Shown piece by piece: positions 54,293-64,000 of a stretch of 64,000 bases of DNA. The notes beneath the pieces were generated by a model that made no database searches, was not told where the DNA came from, and was given only the letters and a program-made list of their open reading frames with translations. The position numbers were made by a program, and so were the translations under genes. The stretch comes from Mycobacterium gastri (lineage in GTDB: Bacteria; Actinomycetota; Actinomycetes; Mycobacteriales; Mycobacteriaceae), in contig NZ_LQOX01000118.1 of the NCBI RefSeq assembly GCF_002102175.1, forward strand, positions 62,001 to 126,000. The letters are read 5' to 3'. Each line of letters starts with the position of its first letter. Within the stretch, counting starts at the first letter, position 1.

Positions 54293-55654
54293 CTAGAAGA
54301 AGAGCTGAGCGATGGCGTAGATGGCCAGCCCCGCCAATGCGCCTACCACAGTGCCGTTGATCCGAATAAATTGCAGGTCGCGGCCCACATGTAATTCGAT
54401 TCGCCGACTGGCTTCCTCCGCGTCCCAACGTTCGATCGTGTCGGTGATGATCGCTGTGATCTCCACCCCATATTGCGAAACCAGGTGTTGGGCGGCCCGA
54501 ACCATCCAGTCGTCGACCTTGTCGCGCAACTCGGCATCGTCGCGCAGTGATTCGCCGACCCGGATCACCGTGTCGGCGATCCGGGTGCGCACGCTGCTGG
54601 ACGGGTCGTCGACGCCCTCGAGCACCAGCCCTTTGAGCGTCGTCCATGCCGCCGCGGCGGCGTTGGAGACCTCATCGCGCGCCATCAGCTGCTCTTTGAC
54701 CCTATCGGCGCGCGCGATGGTGGCCGGGTCGTTTTGCAGGTCGTCGGCGAACTCGAACAGAAAGCGCGTCGCCGACCGGCGCAAATCGTGATCCGGATTA
54801 CGGCGGACCTTGTCGGTGAAGTCCATCAACTCGCGATGGATACGGTCGCCCACCAGATGGTCGATGAATCGCGGCGACCAGGTCGGCGAATCGCGTTCCA
54901 CCACCCGCTGAATAACCACCCCGGCATTCAGCGACCACTGAAATGCGCGGTCGGCCAGCAGCTGGATCAGCGCCTCCTGCCGGTTCTCGGACAGCGCCGT
55001 CTGCAGCATCCGTCCCACCGGTGGGCCCCACTGCGGCTCGACGATGCGGCGCATGATCATGCGGTCGATCAACTGGTGGATCTCGTCGTCGTTGAGCAGC
55101 TCCACCAGTACCCGCAGCACCGTGGCCGTCTCGGCCGCAACCCGACGGGCGTGCGCGGGATCCGACAGCCACTTCCCCAGCCGGCTGGGCACTTGCGCGT
55201 CGCGCAGTTTGGTCACCACCACCGGTCCGGACAGGAAATTCTCCCGGACAAAGGCGCCCAGGCCCTCGCCCAGCTGGTCTTTCTTGCGTTTGATGATGGC
55301 GGTGTGCGGGATCGGAATGCCCAGCGGATACTTGAACAACGCAGTGACCGCGAACCAGTCGGCCAGTGCTCCCACCATGCCCGCCTCCGCGGCCGCCCCG
55401 ACGTAGCCAACCCACAGTGGTGCGACGCCATCCGCCTGCGCCCACCTGCAGGCGAGAAACACCACCGTGGCGCCGAGCAGAAAACTCAACGCCACCAATT
55501 TCATCCGTCGCAGCGCCCGCCGGCGCTCAGCGTCCGCCTGCGGATCGGCACCGGCGAACGACTCCGCCAGGGACGGCCGGCGTACCCGGAACGGAGGTGT
55601 GCTCACTTCAAGCCTCGGCGGCGAACCCGACGCGTCGACTCTGTGTGCCACCAC
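54293..55654 (-). CDS. DUF445 membrane protein (Rv0473-like)
   Basis: 453 residues. After a charged N-terminus comes a membrane helix (LVALSFLLGATVVFLACRWA) and a second (VGYVGAAAEAGMVGALADWF), the DUF445 hallmark ALADWFAVTALFKYPLGIPIPHTAIIKRKKDQLGEGLGAFV, a long helical region, and a C-terminal helix (ALAGLAIYAIAQLFF). DUF445 proteins are widespread with unknown role; helices long enough for coiled-coil contacts suggest scaffolding. Start GTG at 55654; ribosome binding site weak. Confidence 0.85.
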   Translation of the reverse strand: MVAHRVDASGSPPRLEVSTPPFRVRRPSLAESFAGADPQADAERRRALRRMKLVALSFLLGATVVFLACRWAQADGVAPLWVGYVGAAAEAGMVGALADWFAVTALFKYPLGIPIPHTAIIKRKKDQLGEGLGAFVRENFLSGPVVVTKLRDAQVPSRLGKWLSDPAHARRVAAETATVLRVLVELLNDDEIHQLIDRMIMRRIVEPQWGPPVGRMLQTALSENRQEALIQLLADRAFQWSLNAGVVIQRVVERDSPTWSPRFIDHLVGDRIHRELMDFTDKVRRNPDHDLRRSATRFLFEFADDLQNDPATIARADRVKEQLMARDEVSNAAAAAWTTLKGLVLEGVDDPSSSVRTRIADTVIRVGESLRDDAELRDKVDDWMVRAAQHLVSQYGVEITAIITDTIERWDAEEASRRIELHVGRDLQFIRINGTVVGALAGLAIYAIAQLFF

Positions 55655-55771
55655 ACCATCATCCGCTATCGCGGCGACCAGTTAGTGTGACGGCACTCTT
55701 CCCAGGGTTCACGCACCGGGTAGCCGATGAGTCATATCAGCCCCCGCACGCCGTAGTATCGACTGCGTCTA

Positions 55772-56500
55772 ATGAATGGGAATCGGCGGAGAGTGACAGA
55801 GCATATCCCGGCCGTGACGGGCAAAACGGATGGGCGCAAGCGGCGCTGGCACCAGCATAAGGTGGAGCGGCGCAACGAACTCGTTGACGGGACAATCGAG
55901 GCCATTCGCGTCCGCGGCCGCTTCCTGAGCATGGACGAGATCGCGGCGGAGATCGGCGTTTCCAAGACGGTGCTCTACCGCTACTTCGTCGACAAGAATG
56001 ACCTGACGACCGCGGTGATGATGCGGTTCGCACAGACCACGTTGATTCCGAATATGGCCGCGGCGCTGTCATCCAACCTCGACGGCTACGAGCTGACTCG
56101 CGAAGTCATCCGGGTTTATGTCGAAACGGTGGCGTCCGAACCCGAGCCGTACCGGTTCGTGATGGCCAACAGCTCGGCCAGCAAGAGCAAGGTGATCGCC
56201 GACTCCGAACGGATCATTGCCCGCATGATCGCAGTGATGCTGCGCCACCGCATGCAGGAGGTCGGCATGGACACCGGCGGGGTGGAACCGTGGGCGTATC
56301 TGATCGTCGGCGGCGTTCAGTTGGCCACCCACTCCTGGATGTCGGCGCCACGGATGACCAGCGACGAGCTGATCGACTATCTGACGATGCTGAGCTGGAG
56401 TGCGTTGTGTGGGATTGTGGAGGCCGGCGGGTCGCTGGAAAAGTTCCGCGAGCAGCCGCATCCAACGCCGATCGTGCCGCCATGGCGACCGGTGGAATAG
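55772..56500 (+). CDS. madR: TetR-family regulator of acyl-desaturase genes
   Basis: 242 residues. TetR helix-turn-helix FLSMDEIAAEIGVSKTVLYRYFVDKNDLTTAVM at about 51-83, followed by a ligand-binding helical domain. The M. tuberculosis counterpart Rv0472c (MadR) represses desA1/desA2 and so couples fatty-acyl supply to mycolate synthesis; proximity to pcaA agrees. The start is uncertain: the ATG at 55772 is 12 nt after TAGTAT (55754-55759), while a GTG at 55793 lies directly behind GGCGGAGA; the first seven residues differ only. Confidence 0.88.
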   Translation: MNGNRRRVTEHIPAVTGKTDGRKRRWHQHKVERRNELVDGTIEAIRVRGRFLSMDEIAAEIGVSKTVLYRYFVDKNDLTTAVMMRFAQTTLIPNMAAALSSNLDGYELTREVIRVYVETVASEPEPYRFVMANSSASKSKVIADSERIIARMIAVMLRHRMQEVGMDTGGVEPWAYLIVGGVQLATHSWMSAPRMTSDELIDYLTMLSWSALCGIVEAGGSLEKFREQPHPTPIVPPWRPVE

Positions 56501-56655
56501 CTGGACCGCGCGGCCAGGCCGTGCCGGTCCGGATCCAAGTGCGGTTGCCATGACCGTTGCAGACTGTTCGCAACGGCTAACATGCTTGAGGGGCATCCGG
56601 GGGGAGACCAGGGTGCGCTGAGCCACGCTCTGTGAAGCAGAAAGGCCCGACCGCT

Positions 56656-57519
56656 ATGTCCGTGCAGCTCACGCCGCATTTCGGAAACGTCCAAGCCCAC
56701 TACGACCTGTCCGACGACTTCTTCCGGCTGTTTCTGGACCCCACCCAAACCTACAGCTGTGCATACTTCGAGCGAGACGACATGACGCTGGAAGAGGCGC
56801 AGCTGGCAAAAATCGACTTGGCGCTGGGAAAGCTCAAACTCGAGCCTGGGATGACGTTGTTGGACATCGGCTGCGGCTGGGGCGCCACCATGCGGCGAGC
56901 CATCGAAAAATACGACGTCAACGTCGTGGGCCTGACATTATCCGAGAACCAGGCGGCCCACGTCCAGCAGATGTTCGACAAGATGGACACCCCCCGTACC
57001 AGGCGGGTGTTGCTGGAAGGGTGGGAAAAATTCCACGAGCCGGTCGACCGGATCGTCTCGATCGGCGCTTTCGAGCACTTCGGTCGTCAGCGCTACCCAC
57101 GCTTTTTCAAGATGGCCTACAACATATTGCCCTCCGACGGCGTGATGCTGCTGCACACCATCGCTCGTCCCACCTTCAAAGACGCTCGAGCGCGGGGGCT
57201 GACCCTGACCCACGAAATCGTGCACTTCACTCAATTCATCCTGGCCGAGATATTCCCCGGTGGCTGGCTGCCAACGATCCCAACGGTCGAAGAGCACGCC
57301 ACCACAGCCGGTTTCAAAGTCACCCGGGTTCAGTCGTTGCAGCTGCACTACGCAAAGACACTGGACACGTGGGCAGCGGCGCTGGAAGCCAACAGGGAGA
57401 AGGCGACCGCGATCCAGTCCGAGAAGGTCTACAACCGCTATATGAAGTACCTCACGGGTTGCGCGAAACTGTTTCGCGAGGGCTACACCGACGTCGACCA
57501 GTTCACGTTGGAGAAGTAG
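56656..57519 (+). CDS. pcaA: Cyclopropane mycolic acid synthase PcaA
   Basis: 287 residues, exactly PcaA length. SAM-dependent cyclopropanation of the proximal double bond of alpha-mycolates. [75 protein letters not shown] and FILAEIFPGGWLP are family motifs; it is close to the CmaA2 at 25.4 kb but lacks the GAGDAGFE insert. It ends DQFTLEK. In M. tuberculosis umaA lies between pcaA and fadB2; here their stops are 12 bp apart and umaA is missing. Confidence 0.96.
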   Translation: MSVQLTPHFGNVQAHYDLSDDFFRLFLDPTQTYSCAYFERDDMTLEEAQLAKIDLALGKLKLEPGMTLLDIGCGWGATMRRAIEKYDVNVVGLTLSENQAAHVQQMFDKMDTPRTRRVLLEGWEKFHEPVDRIVSIGAFEHFGRQRYPRFFKMAYNILPSDGVMLLHTIARPTFKDARARGLTLTHEIVHFTQFILAEIFPGGWLPTIPTVEEHATTAGFKVTRVQSLQLHYAKTLDTWAAALEANREKATAIQSEKVYNRYMKYLTGCAKLFREGYTDVDQFTLEK

Positions 57520-57531
57520 CCGACGCGCTTT

Positions 57532-58395
57532 TTAGTACGTATAGAAACCGCGACCGGATTTCTTACCCAGCTGGCCGGCCTCGACCATCCGCAGCAACAG
57601 CGGCGGCGGTCCGTACAGCGGCTCCTTGAACTCCTCGAACATCTTGTCGGCAATGAGCTTGAGCGTGTCGAGGCCGACGAGGTCGGACAAGCGCAACGGC
57701 CCCATCGGATGCGACAGCCCGGCAACGACGGCCTTGTCGACATCTTCGACCGTGGCGAACCCGGCTTCGACCATCCGGATCGCCGACAACAGATACGGCA
57801 CCAGAAGGGCGTTCACCACGAAACCGGATCGGTCGGAGCAGCGCACCACCTGCTTGCCCAGGACGGTGCCGGCAAACTCTTCGGTGCGTGCGGCAGCGGC
57901 CTCGTCGGTGACCAGGGTGGTGACCAACTCGACCAGCGGCAGCACCGGGACCGGATTGAAGAAGTGCAGACCCAACACTCGCTGAGGGTTTTTCGTGGCC
58001 GCGGCGATTCTCATGACCGGGATGCTGGAGGTGTTGGATGCCAGCACCGCGTCGGGATCGATGACGACTCGGTCGAGTTCGGCGAAGATCGCGGCCTTGA
58101 CGGCTTCGTCCTCGACCACGGCCTCGATCACCAGTTGCCGGTCGGCCAGGTCATTCAGGTCGGTGGTGAAGGTCAACTTGCTCAGCGCGCGGTCCCGCTC
58201 GCGCTCTGTCACCTTGCCCGCGCTGACGCCCCGCTCCAGCGATTTCACGATGCGGTTGCGTCCGGCGGTGACCAGCGCCTCGGTCGTCTCGAACACCGTC
58301 ACTTCAACGCCCGCGCGGACCGAGACCTCGGCGATTCCGGACCCCATCTGGCCGGCCCCGATCACCCCTACCCGCTGAATCGCTGCGTCACTCAC
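57532..58395 (-). CDS. fadB2: 3-hydroxybutyryl-CoA dehydrogenase
   Basis: 287 residues. NAD-binding domain VGVIGAGQMGSGIAEVSVRAG with VFETTEA, ASNTSSIPV, the catalytic His in GLHFFNPVPVLPLVELV, and the C-terminal dimer domain (DRSGFVVNALLVPYLLSAIRMVEAGFAT, LSHPMGPLRLSDLVGLDT). Oxidises 3-hydroxybutyryl-CoA in fatty-acid and butyrate metabolism. It follows icl1 on the same strand after a 320-bp spacer with hairpins, so separate or attenuated transcription is likely. Confidence 0.95.
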   Translation of the reverse strand: MSDAAIQRVGVIGAGQMGSGIAEVSVRAGVEVTVFETTEALVTAGRNRIVKSLERGVSAGKVTERERDRALSKLTFTTDLNDLADRQLVIEAVVEDEAVKAAIFAELDRVVIDPDAVLASNTSSIPVMRIAAATKNPQRVLGLHFFNPVPVLPLVELVTTLVTDEAAAARTEEFAGTVLGKQVVRCSDRSGFVVNALLVPYLLSAIRMVEAGFATVEDVDKAVVAGLSHPMGPLRLSDLVGLDTLKLIADKMFEEFKEPLYGPPPLLLRMVEAGQLGKKSGRGFYTY

Positions 58396-58431
58396 TGTTA
58401 CCTCTTCCGAATCGGATTGTCCTGCACCGCA

Positions 58432-58466
58432 GTAGGCCCCGCCCAGGTTGGCTGGGCAGGGCCTAC
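58432..58466. repeat. GC-rich hairpin upstream of fadB2
   Basis: GTAGGCCC-C-GCCCAG pairs with CTGGGC-A-GGGCCTAC around a 5-nt GTTGG loop: a 15-bp stem with one mismatch. It lies 37 bp before the fadB2 start codon. No T-run follows on the minus strand, so it would be a terminator without U-tract or an RNA-stabilising hairpin for icl1 mRNA. Confidence 0.65.
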
Positions 58467-58493
58467 GCTGTCAACTTCTCCTGCGAGCAGACA

Positions 58494-58531
58494 CAGACTC
58501 GCATCAACTGCGCAGCAGAAGTGCGAGTCTG
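58494..58531. repeat. 10-bp inverted repeat in the icl1-fadB2 spacer
   Basis: CAGACTCGCA (58494-58503) and TGCGAGTCTG (58522-58531) are perfect complements separated by 18 nt. Confidence 0.65.
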
Positions 58532-58548
58532 CGACTGCTCGGCCAGCT

Positions 58549-58716
58549 CAGTGGCTCGAGCCGTCGGTTCCGCTTCCTCGTCGCGGGTTGCACCCGCTCC
58601 TCGTCAGTGGCTCGAGCCGTCGGTTCCGCTTCCTCGTCGCGGGTTGCACCCGCTCCTCGTCAGTGACTCGAGTCGTCGGTTCCGCTTCCTCGTCGCGGGT
58701 TGCACCCGCTCCTCGT
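58549..58716. repeat. Three tandem copies of a 56-bp repeat at the 3' end of icl1
   Basis: Units at 58549-58604, 58605-58660 and 58661-58716. The first two are identical; the third differs at two positions (GTGACTCGAGTCGT instead of GTGGCTCGAGCCGT). Each holds the small hairpin GCGGGT-TGC-ACCCGC. The last base of the third unit is the final base of the icl1 stop codon. Open frames crossing the repeats are artefacts of the repetition. Confidence 0.92.
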
Positions 58717-60002
58717 CAGTGGAACTGGCCCTCTTCGGTCGAACCGGCCAGCGCCGTGGTCGACGACGTTGGGTCCACCGTGGTGGCGATCCGGTCGAAG
58801 TAGCCGGCACCGACCTCGCGCTGGTGCTTGGTGGCGGTGTAGCCGCGCTCCTCGGCGGCGAACTCGCGCTCCTGCAGCTCGACATAGGCGCTCATCTGGT
58901 TGCGGGCGTAGCCGTAGGCCAGATCGAACATCGAGTAGTTGAGCGCGTGGAAACCGGCCAGCGTGATGAACTGGAACTTGAAGCCCATCGCACCCAGCTC
59001 CTTCTGGAACTTGGCGATGGTGGCGTCATCGAGGTGCTTGCGCCAGTTGAACGACGGCGAGCAGTTGTAGGCCAGCAGCTGGTCGGGGAACTCAGCTTTG
59101 ACACCCTCGGCGAACCGCTTGGCCAGCGCCAGGTCCGGAGTAGCCGTCTCCATCCAGATCAGGTCGGCGTACGGCGCGTAAGCCTTGGCCCGGGCGATGC
59201 AGGGCTCCAGGCCGTTCTTGGTGCGGTAGAAGCCTTCGGCGGTGCGCTCGCCGGTGATGAACGGGCGGTCGCGCTCGTCGACGTCGGAGGTGATCAGCGT
59301 GGCCGCCTCGGCGTCGGTCCGGGCGATGACGACGGTGGGAACACCGGCGACGTCGGCCGCCAGCCGCGCCGAGGTCAGCGTGCGGATGTGCTGCTGGGTG
59401 GGGATCAGCACCTTGCCGCCGAGATGGCCGCACTTCTTCTCCGAGGCCAGCTGGTCCTCCCAGTGGGTGCCGGCCACACCGGCGGCGATCATGGCCTTCT
59501 GCAGCTCGTAGACGTTGAGCGCGCCGCCGAAGCCGGCCTCACCGTCGGCGACGATCGGCACCAGCCAGTTGTCGACGGAACGGTCGTTCTCGACCTTGGC
59601 GACTTCGTCGGCGCGCAGCAACGCGTTGTTGATGCGCCGGACGACCTGCGGCACCGAGTTGGCCGGGTACAGGCTCTGGTCCGGGTAGGTGTGGCCCGAC
59701 AGGTTCGCGTCGCCGGCGACCTGCCAGCCCGACAGGTAGATGGCCTTCAGGCCGGCGCGCACCTGCTGTACGGCCATGTTGCCGGTCAAAGCGCCCAGCG
59801 CGTTGACGAAGTCCATCTCGTGCAGCTGCTCCCAGAGCACCTCCGCGCCACGCCGGGCGAGAGTGTGCTCCTCGACGACGTGTCCCTGCAGGGCGACGAC
59901 ATCCTGGGGGGTGTAGGTGCGGGTGATGCCCTGCCACCGGGGGTTGTGGTCCCAATCGTGCTGGATTTGCTCAGCGCTCTTCGGGGTGCCAACCACAGAC
60001 AT
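58716..60002 (-). CDS. icl1: Isocitrate lyase
   Basis: 428 residues, exactly Icl1 length. Splits isocitrate into succinate and glyoxylate for growth on fatty acids; in mycobacteria it also acts as methylisocitrate lyase. The active-site loop [19 protein letters not shown] holds the catalytic cysteine; other motifs are [11 protein letters not shown] (metal site), [26 protein letters not shown] and [15 protein letters not shown]. The ATG at 60002 follows TAGGAGCAG. RamB-type boxes lie in the upstream region. Transcribed toward fadB2. Confidence 0.97.
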   Translation of the reverse strand: MSVVGTPKSAEQIQHDWDHNPRWQGITRTYTPQDVVALQGHVVEEHTLARRGAEVLWEQLHEMDFVNALGALTGNMAVQQVRAGLKAIYLSGWQVAGDANLSGHTYPDQSLYPANSVPQVVRRINNALLRADEVAKVENDRSVDNWLVPIVADGEAGFGGALNVYELQKAMIAAGVAGTHWEDQLASEKKCGHLGGKVLIPTQQHIRTLTSARLAADVAGVPTVVIARTDAEAATLITSDVDERDRPFITGERTAEGFYRTKNGLEPCIARAKAYAPYADLIWMETATPDLALAKRFAEGVKAEFPDQLLAYNCSPSFNWRKHLDDATIAKFQKELGAMGFKFQFITLAGFHALNYSMFDLAYGYARNQMSAYVELQEREFAAEERGYTATKHQREVGAGYFDRIATTVDPTSSTTALAGSTEEGQFH

Positions 60003-60136
60003 TGGACTGCTCCTAACGGTCACTCAATTTGCTGGACTGCTGAGACCACGGCGCGTCCGCGACGGTGCGGAGGGCTCAGCTTCACTGGTGTGCTAATCCG
60101 ACCATGGCACAGCCAGCTAACCTGGTCTACCCATTT

Positions 60137-60147
60137 CATTTGCCAAG
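60137..60147. promoter_or_regulatory. Candidate RamB box 1 upstream of icl1
   Basis: CATTTGCCAAG resembles the RamB consensus (A/C)A(A/C)TTTGCAAA with one or two differences; about 135 bp upstream of the icl1 ATG. Confidence 0.4.
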
Positions 60148-60175
60148 TTCAGCAATGACTTTCGGCGATTTTGCT

Positions 60176-60186
60176 AATTTTGCAAA
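60176..60186. promoter_or_regulatory. Candidate RamB box 2 upstream of icl1
   Basis: AATTTTGCAAA is close to the RamB consensus core TTTGCAAA and lies about 175 bp upstream of the icl1 ATG. ramB itself is encoded 1.2 kb away. Confidence 0.55.
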
Positions 60187-60276
60187 GTCGCCGCTCAACT
60201 GAACCGTTACAGAACCTACCCGTCAGTAACGGCAAAGTCGCAGGTCAAGATGCGGATTTGCGGTAACGTGCCGACA

Positions 60277-61071
60277 CTAGCGGGCGAAGATGGCTGCGAC
60301 GGCTTTCGTCTCGTCGCCAACCGCATATGTGAGCGTTGTAACAGTACGGTCAGCCAGCCCGGAACCGAATTGCTCGGTCGAGCCGGGCGGATGAACGTGC
60401 GAGATGATCTCCAGCTTGTCGCCCAGCGCCACTGGCGCCTCGTGCTCGATGGTCACCCGCAACGGCCCGGCCAACAGGTCGGTGTGACCGGCCAGGTAGT
60501 CCTCGATCACGCTCCAGTACACGGAGTTGTTCATGTGGTCGAACAAGTCGATGTCGGTGACCCGGACCGGGAACTCGTGGATCTCGGTGGCGTCATCACG
60601 GCTGCCCGGCTTGAGGTAGCCCTTCCACCGCAGCCGGTCAACCGAAGTTGTCTTGTGCAGACCCGCCAGGAAGTCGTCGGCGATGCGCGCCGGCATCTCG
60701 GTTTCCCGGTTGACGTGGATCCAGAACGCTTCGGACTCGATGAGGCCGCCTTTGCGTCCATCTATACGAACCCGCATCTCACACCACCGGTTGGAGGTTC
60801 CCGAACACCAGCGCCGGCACCGCAACATGTCCTGGAACTCGATCGGGCGGATCATGTCGACCATGGTGCGCCGGACTATCCACAGCGGATGGGTCTCCTC
60901 GAAGCCCATCTCGCGCAACTGGTCCTGGCCGATGTCCTGGATGTGGCGGCACGCCGCGTCCAGCCGCAACCGGCCGGTGCGGTCGATATCGCCGACCCGC
61001 AATGGCCACTCGCGATCGAACACACTCGGATGACCGTCCGGCACCGGCATCAATTCTTTGTCCAGGCTCAC
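60277..61071 (-). CDS. Acyl-ACP thioesterase, FatA/FatB family (Rv0466-like)
   Basis: 264 residues in two hot-dog halves. First half: FDREWPLRVGDIDRTGRLRLDAACRHIQDIGQDQL, HPLWIVRRTMVDMIRP; second half with the active-site region FPVRVTDIDLFDHMNNSVYWSVIEDYL (Asp, Asn/His) and VTIEHEAPVALGDKLEI. It releases fatty acids from acyl-carrier protein. Mycobacterial cell lipids rarely need free fatty acid from FAS-I, so a role in recycling is plausible. Start GTG after GGGGAG. Between icl1 and the divergent ramB. Confidence 0.9.
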   Translation of the reverse strand: MSLDKELMPVPDGHPSVFDREWPLRVGDIDRTGRLRLDAACRHIQDIGQDQLREMGFEETHPLWIVRRTMVDMIRPIEFQDMLRCRRWCSGTSNRWCEMRVRIDGRKGGLIESEAFWIHVNRETEMPARIADDFLAGLHKTTSVDRLRWKGYLKPGSRDDATEIHEFPVRVTDIDLFDHMNNSVYWSVIEDYLAGHTDLLAGPLRVTIEHEAPVALGDKLEIISHVHPPGSTEQFGSGLADRTVTTLTYAVGDETKAVAAIFAR

Positions 61072-61221
61072 GGCTCTACTCCCCGTTCCCTCCTCGTGCG
61101 AACCCCAGGTTCACCCTGAAAGCCTGATGCGAATCATGCCAACGACGCTTTGAAAACACCAATCGGGACACCGGTGGGCGCCCATATGCGAACTCTGCGA
61201 AACATGGCTTAGCACAGCCGG

Positions 61222-61227
61222 TAGGCT
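61222..61227 (+). promoter_or_regulatory. -10 element of leaderless ramB
   Basis: TAGGCT ends 7 nt before the GTG at 61235, the same hexamer as upstream of galE2. Confidence 0.5.
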
Positions 61228-61234
61228 CGGTGAA

Positions 61235-62646
<1,412 letters not shown>

Positions 62647-62650
<4 letters not shown>

Positions 62651-63213
62651 CCGGGGACCAGGTGGCGCGCATCCCGTCGGGCCGGTTGCGCCAGTTGGGG
62701 CCGATCAACTGGGTACTCGCGAAGCTGGGAGCACGTGCGGTCCGAGCGCCGGAGATGCATCTGTTCACCACACTGGGCTACCGCCAGTCGCTGTTCTGGG
62801 CCTGGCTGATCTACGGCGGCCGGCTGCTGCGCGGCCGGCTGGCCCGAATCGACACCGAGTTGGTGATCCTGCGGGTGGCGCATTTGCGATCATGCGAATA
62901 CGAGCTGCAACACCATCGCCGGATGGCGCGCGCCGCCGGGTTGGACGCGCAGACACAGGCCACGATCTTCGCGTGGCCCGACGTTCCGGAGGGCGACGGG
63001 CCCCGAAAGGTACTCAGCGCCCGGCAGCAGGCACTGTTGAAGGCGACCGACGAGCTGATCAAGGATCGGTCGATCACCGCCGAAACCTGGCAGCAGCTGG
63101 CGACTCACCTCAAACAACGGCAACTGATCGAATTCTGCATGCTGGCAACCCAATACGACGGGCTAGCGGCAACGATTACGGCGCTGAACATTCCGTTGGA
63201 CAACCCGCGCTAG
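62647..63213 (+). CDS. Carboxymuconolactone decarboxylase/AhpD-like protein (Rv0464c-like)
   Basis: 188 residues. CMD/AhpD helical fold: LARIDTELVILRVAHLRSCEYELQHHRRMARAAGL supplies the Glu-x-x-x-x-His-His core, but the usual CxxC pair is reduced to one Cys, so a peroxiredoxin-type disulfide cycle is unlikely. The rest (VLSARQQALLKATDELIKDRSITAETW) matches the Rv0464c group. Coupled to ramB by ATGA, so they should be coexpressed. Confidence 0.85.
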
Positions 63214-63224
63214 CGGTTCAGATA

Positions 63225-63500
63225 TCAGATATAGAGGTCGGCCAGCACCGCCAACGTCAGCGCCACGGGCAGAATCGGCAGGCCGAACGCGAAGGCCGCC
63301 CACAAGTGGTTGCTGCGCCAGCGCAGCAGCAAGCCGCCCAGCACGGCACAGACGGCCAGCACGCCCGAAAGCAGCAACACCGCCACGCTCCAGCTGCTCA
63401 CCGTGGTGAGGTCCTCGCCGATCGAAATGGCCACCAGCCACAGCACGTAGCCGGTGGCCAGACCGCCGATGCCACCCGCGAGGGTCTCGGTGCGAATCAT
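63225..63500 (-). CDS. Small membrane protein (Rv0463-like)
   Basis: 91 residues with three predicted membrane segments (LAGGIGGLATGYVLWLVAISI, WSVAVLLLSGVLAVCAVLGGLLL, AFAFGLPILPVALTLAVLADLY). No catalytic motif. It starts 8 bp after the lpdC stop, so it is transcribed with lpdC. Function unknown. Confidence 0.82.
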   Translation of the reverse strand: MIRTETLAGGIGGLATGYVLWLVAISIGEDLTTVSSWSVAVLLLSGVLAVCAVLGGLLLRWRSNHLWAAFAFGLPILPVALTLAVLADLYI

Positions 63501-63508
63501 CGGGTGAC

Positions 63509-64000
63509 TCAGAAGTTGATCATGTGACCGGTCAGGCCGTGGAAGCACTCCTGCAGCGCCTCCGACATCGTCGGGTGAGTGTGGACGTTGCGTGCCAGTT
63601 CGGTGGCCGTCAGATCCCACTTCTGTGCCAGGGTGAGTTCGGGCAGCAGTTCGGACACGTCGTGGCCGATCAGGTGCCCGCCCAGCAGCTCGCCATGCTT
63701 GGCGTCGGCCACCAGTTTGGCGAAACCGCTGGGGTCGCCCAGGCCGTGCGCCTTGCCGTTGGCGGTGAACGGGAATTTCGCCACCGCAACGTCATAACCT
63801 TCGTCGCGGGCCTGCTGTTCGGTGAGTCCGAAGCTGGCGACCTGGGGTTGGCAGAACGTAGCCCGCGGCAACATCCGGTAGTCACCCAGCTCCAAAGTCT
63901 CTGCGCCGGCAATGGTTTCGGCCGCGACCACGCCCATGGCCTCGGCGACATGGGCCAGCATCAGCTGCCCGGTGACATCGCCGATGGCATAGATGTGGCC
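63509..64000 (-). CDS. lpdC: Dihydrolipoamide dehydrogenase, C-terminal part; runs off the window
   Basis: The last 163 residues plus stop. The FAD-binding [23 protein letters not shown] and the dimerisation domain with [48 protein letters not shown] and the active-site base region [17 protein letters not shown] are intact. E3 component of 2-oxoacid dehydrogenases; in M. tuberculosis LpdC also serves peroxynitrite reductase. The catalytic disulfide would lie beyond the window. Confidence 0.95.
   Translation of the reverse strand, partial: GHIYAIGDVTGQLMLAHVAEAMGVVAAETIAGAETLELGDYRMLPRATFCQPQVASFGLTEQQARDEGYDVAVAKFPFTANGKAHGLGDPSGFAKLVADAKHGELLGGHLIGHDVSELLPELTLAQKWDLTATELARNVHTHPTMSEALQECFHGLTGHMINF

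Larger units (their letters stand above)
60003..60276. other. icl1 promoter region
   Basis: About 270 bp between the Rv0466-like stop and icl1. It contains two candidate RamB boxes (60137-60147 and 60176-60186), one AT-rich stretch (60160-60185) and no credible ORF. Confidence 0.6.

Noticed and set aside
58604..58885. Open frame crossing the 56-bp repeats
   Set aside because: Open only because the repeats have no stops in that frame; overlaps icl1.

Overview
The window is high-GC chromosomal DNA from a slow-growing Mycobacterium outside the M. tuberculosis complex. Its gene order matches, in reverse, the M. tuberculosis stretch from lpdC (Rv0462) to gabP (Rv0522). It carries mycobacterium-specific genes (cmaA2, pcaA, hbhA, mmpS/mmpL, mshA, a PPE remnant and the MIRU repeat between senX3 and regX3). 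Rv numbers below are used from memory to name counterparts; no search was run.

Left part (1-9.9 kb) is the least conserved. It holds the 5' end of an amino-acid permease, a decayed PPE gene, a methyltransferase behind a large inverted repeat, an ssuD-type FMN monooxygenase, and a cluster of envelope acyl-transfer and esterase genes: an exported alpha/beta hydrolase, an acyltransferase-3/SGNH fusion, an SGNH hydrolase and a second acyltransferase. An intact tiny ORF and the SigF-pathway STAS protein OprA lie here too. At 9.9-16.1 kb is the haem operon hemA-hemC-hemD-hemB with a glutaredoxin-like gene at its head and two small membrane-protein genes at its tail.

Middle part (16-31 kb): an mmpS/mmpL lipid exporter pair; an inserted three-gene molybdenum hydroxylase operon of the PaoABC type, absent from this position in M. 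tuberculosis; the serB1 - HadA-like dehydratase - cmaA2 unit; an acyltransferase/galE2 pair; the 33-residue ribosomal protein bS22; a BldC-like HTH protein; and proC.

Right part (31-64 kb) is conserved backbone: ppx1 and partners; a divergent GntR/Rv0493c-GMC oxidoreductase unit with an operator-like palindrome; senX3-regX3; gpm1; mshA (mycothiol); a ROK-type regulator; the L,D-transpeptidase lprQ and murB (cell wall); a nitrilase; deoC; hbhA followed by tandem intrinsic terminators; madR; pcaA; fadB2; icl1 and its regulator ramB; an acyl-ACP thioesterase; and the 3' part of lpdC. Fatty-acid use (icl1, fadB2, ramB), mycolate modification (cmaA2, pcaA, madR) and envelope building dominate.

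Recurring architecture: many genes abut with ATGA or GTGA overlaps, so operons are tightly coupled. At least eleven genes have a TANNNT -10 element 6-8 nt before an ATG or GTG start, the layout of leaderless mycobacterial transcripts. No tRNA, rRNA, CRISPR array or complete insertion sequence was seen.
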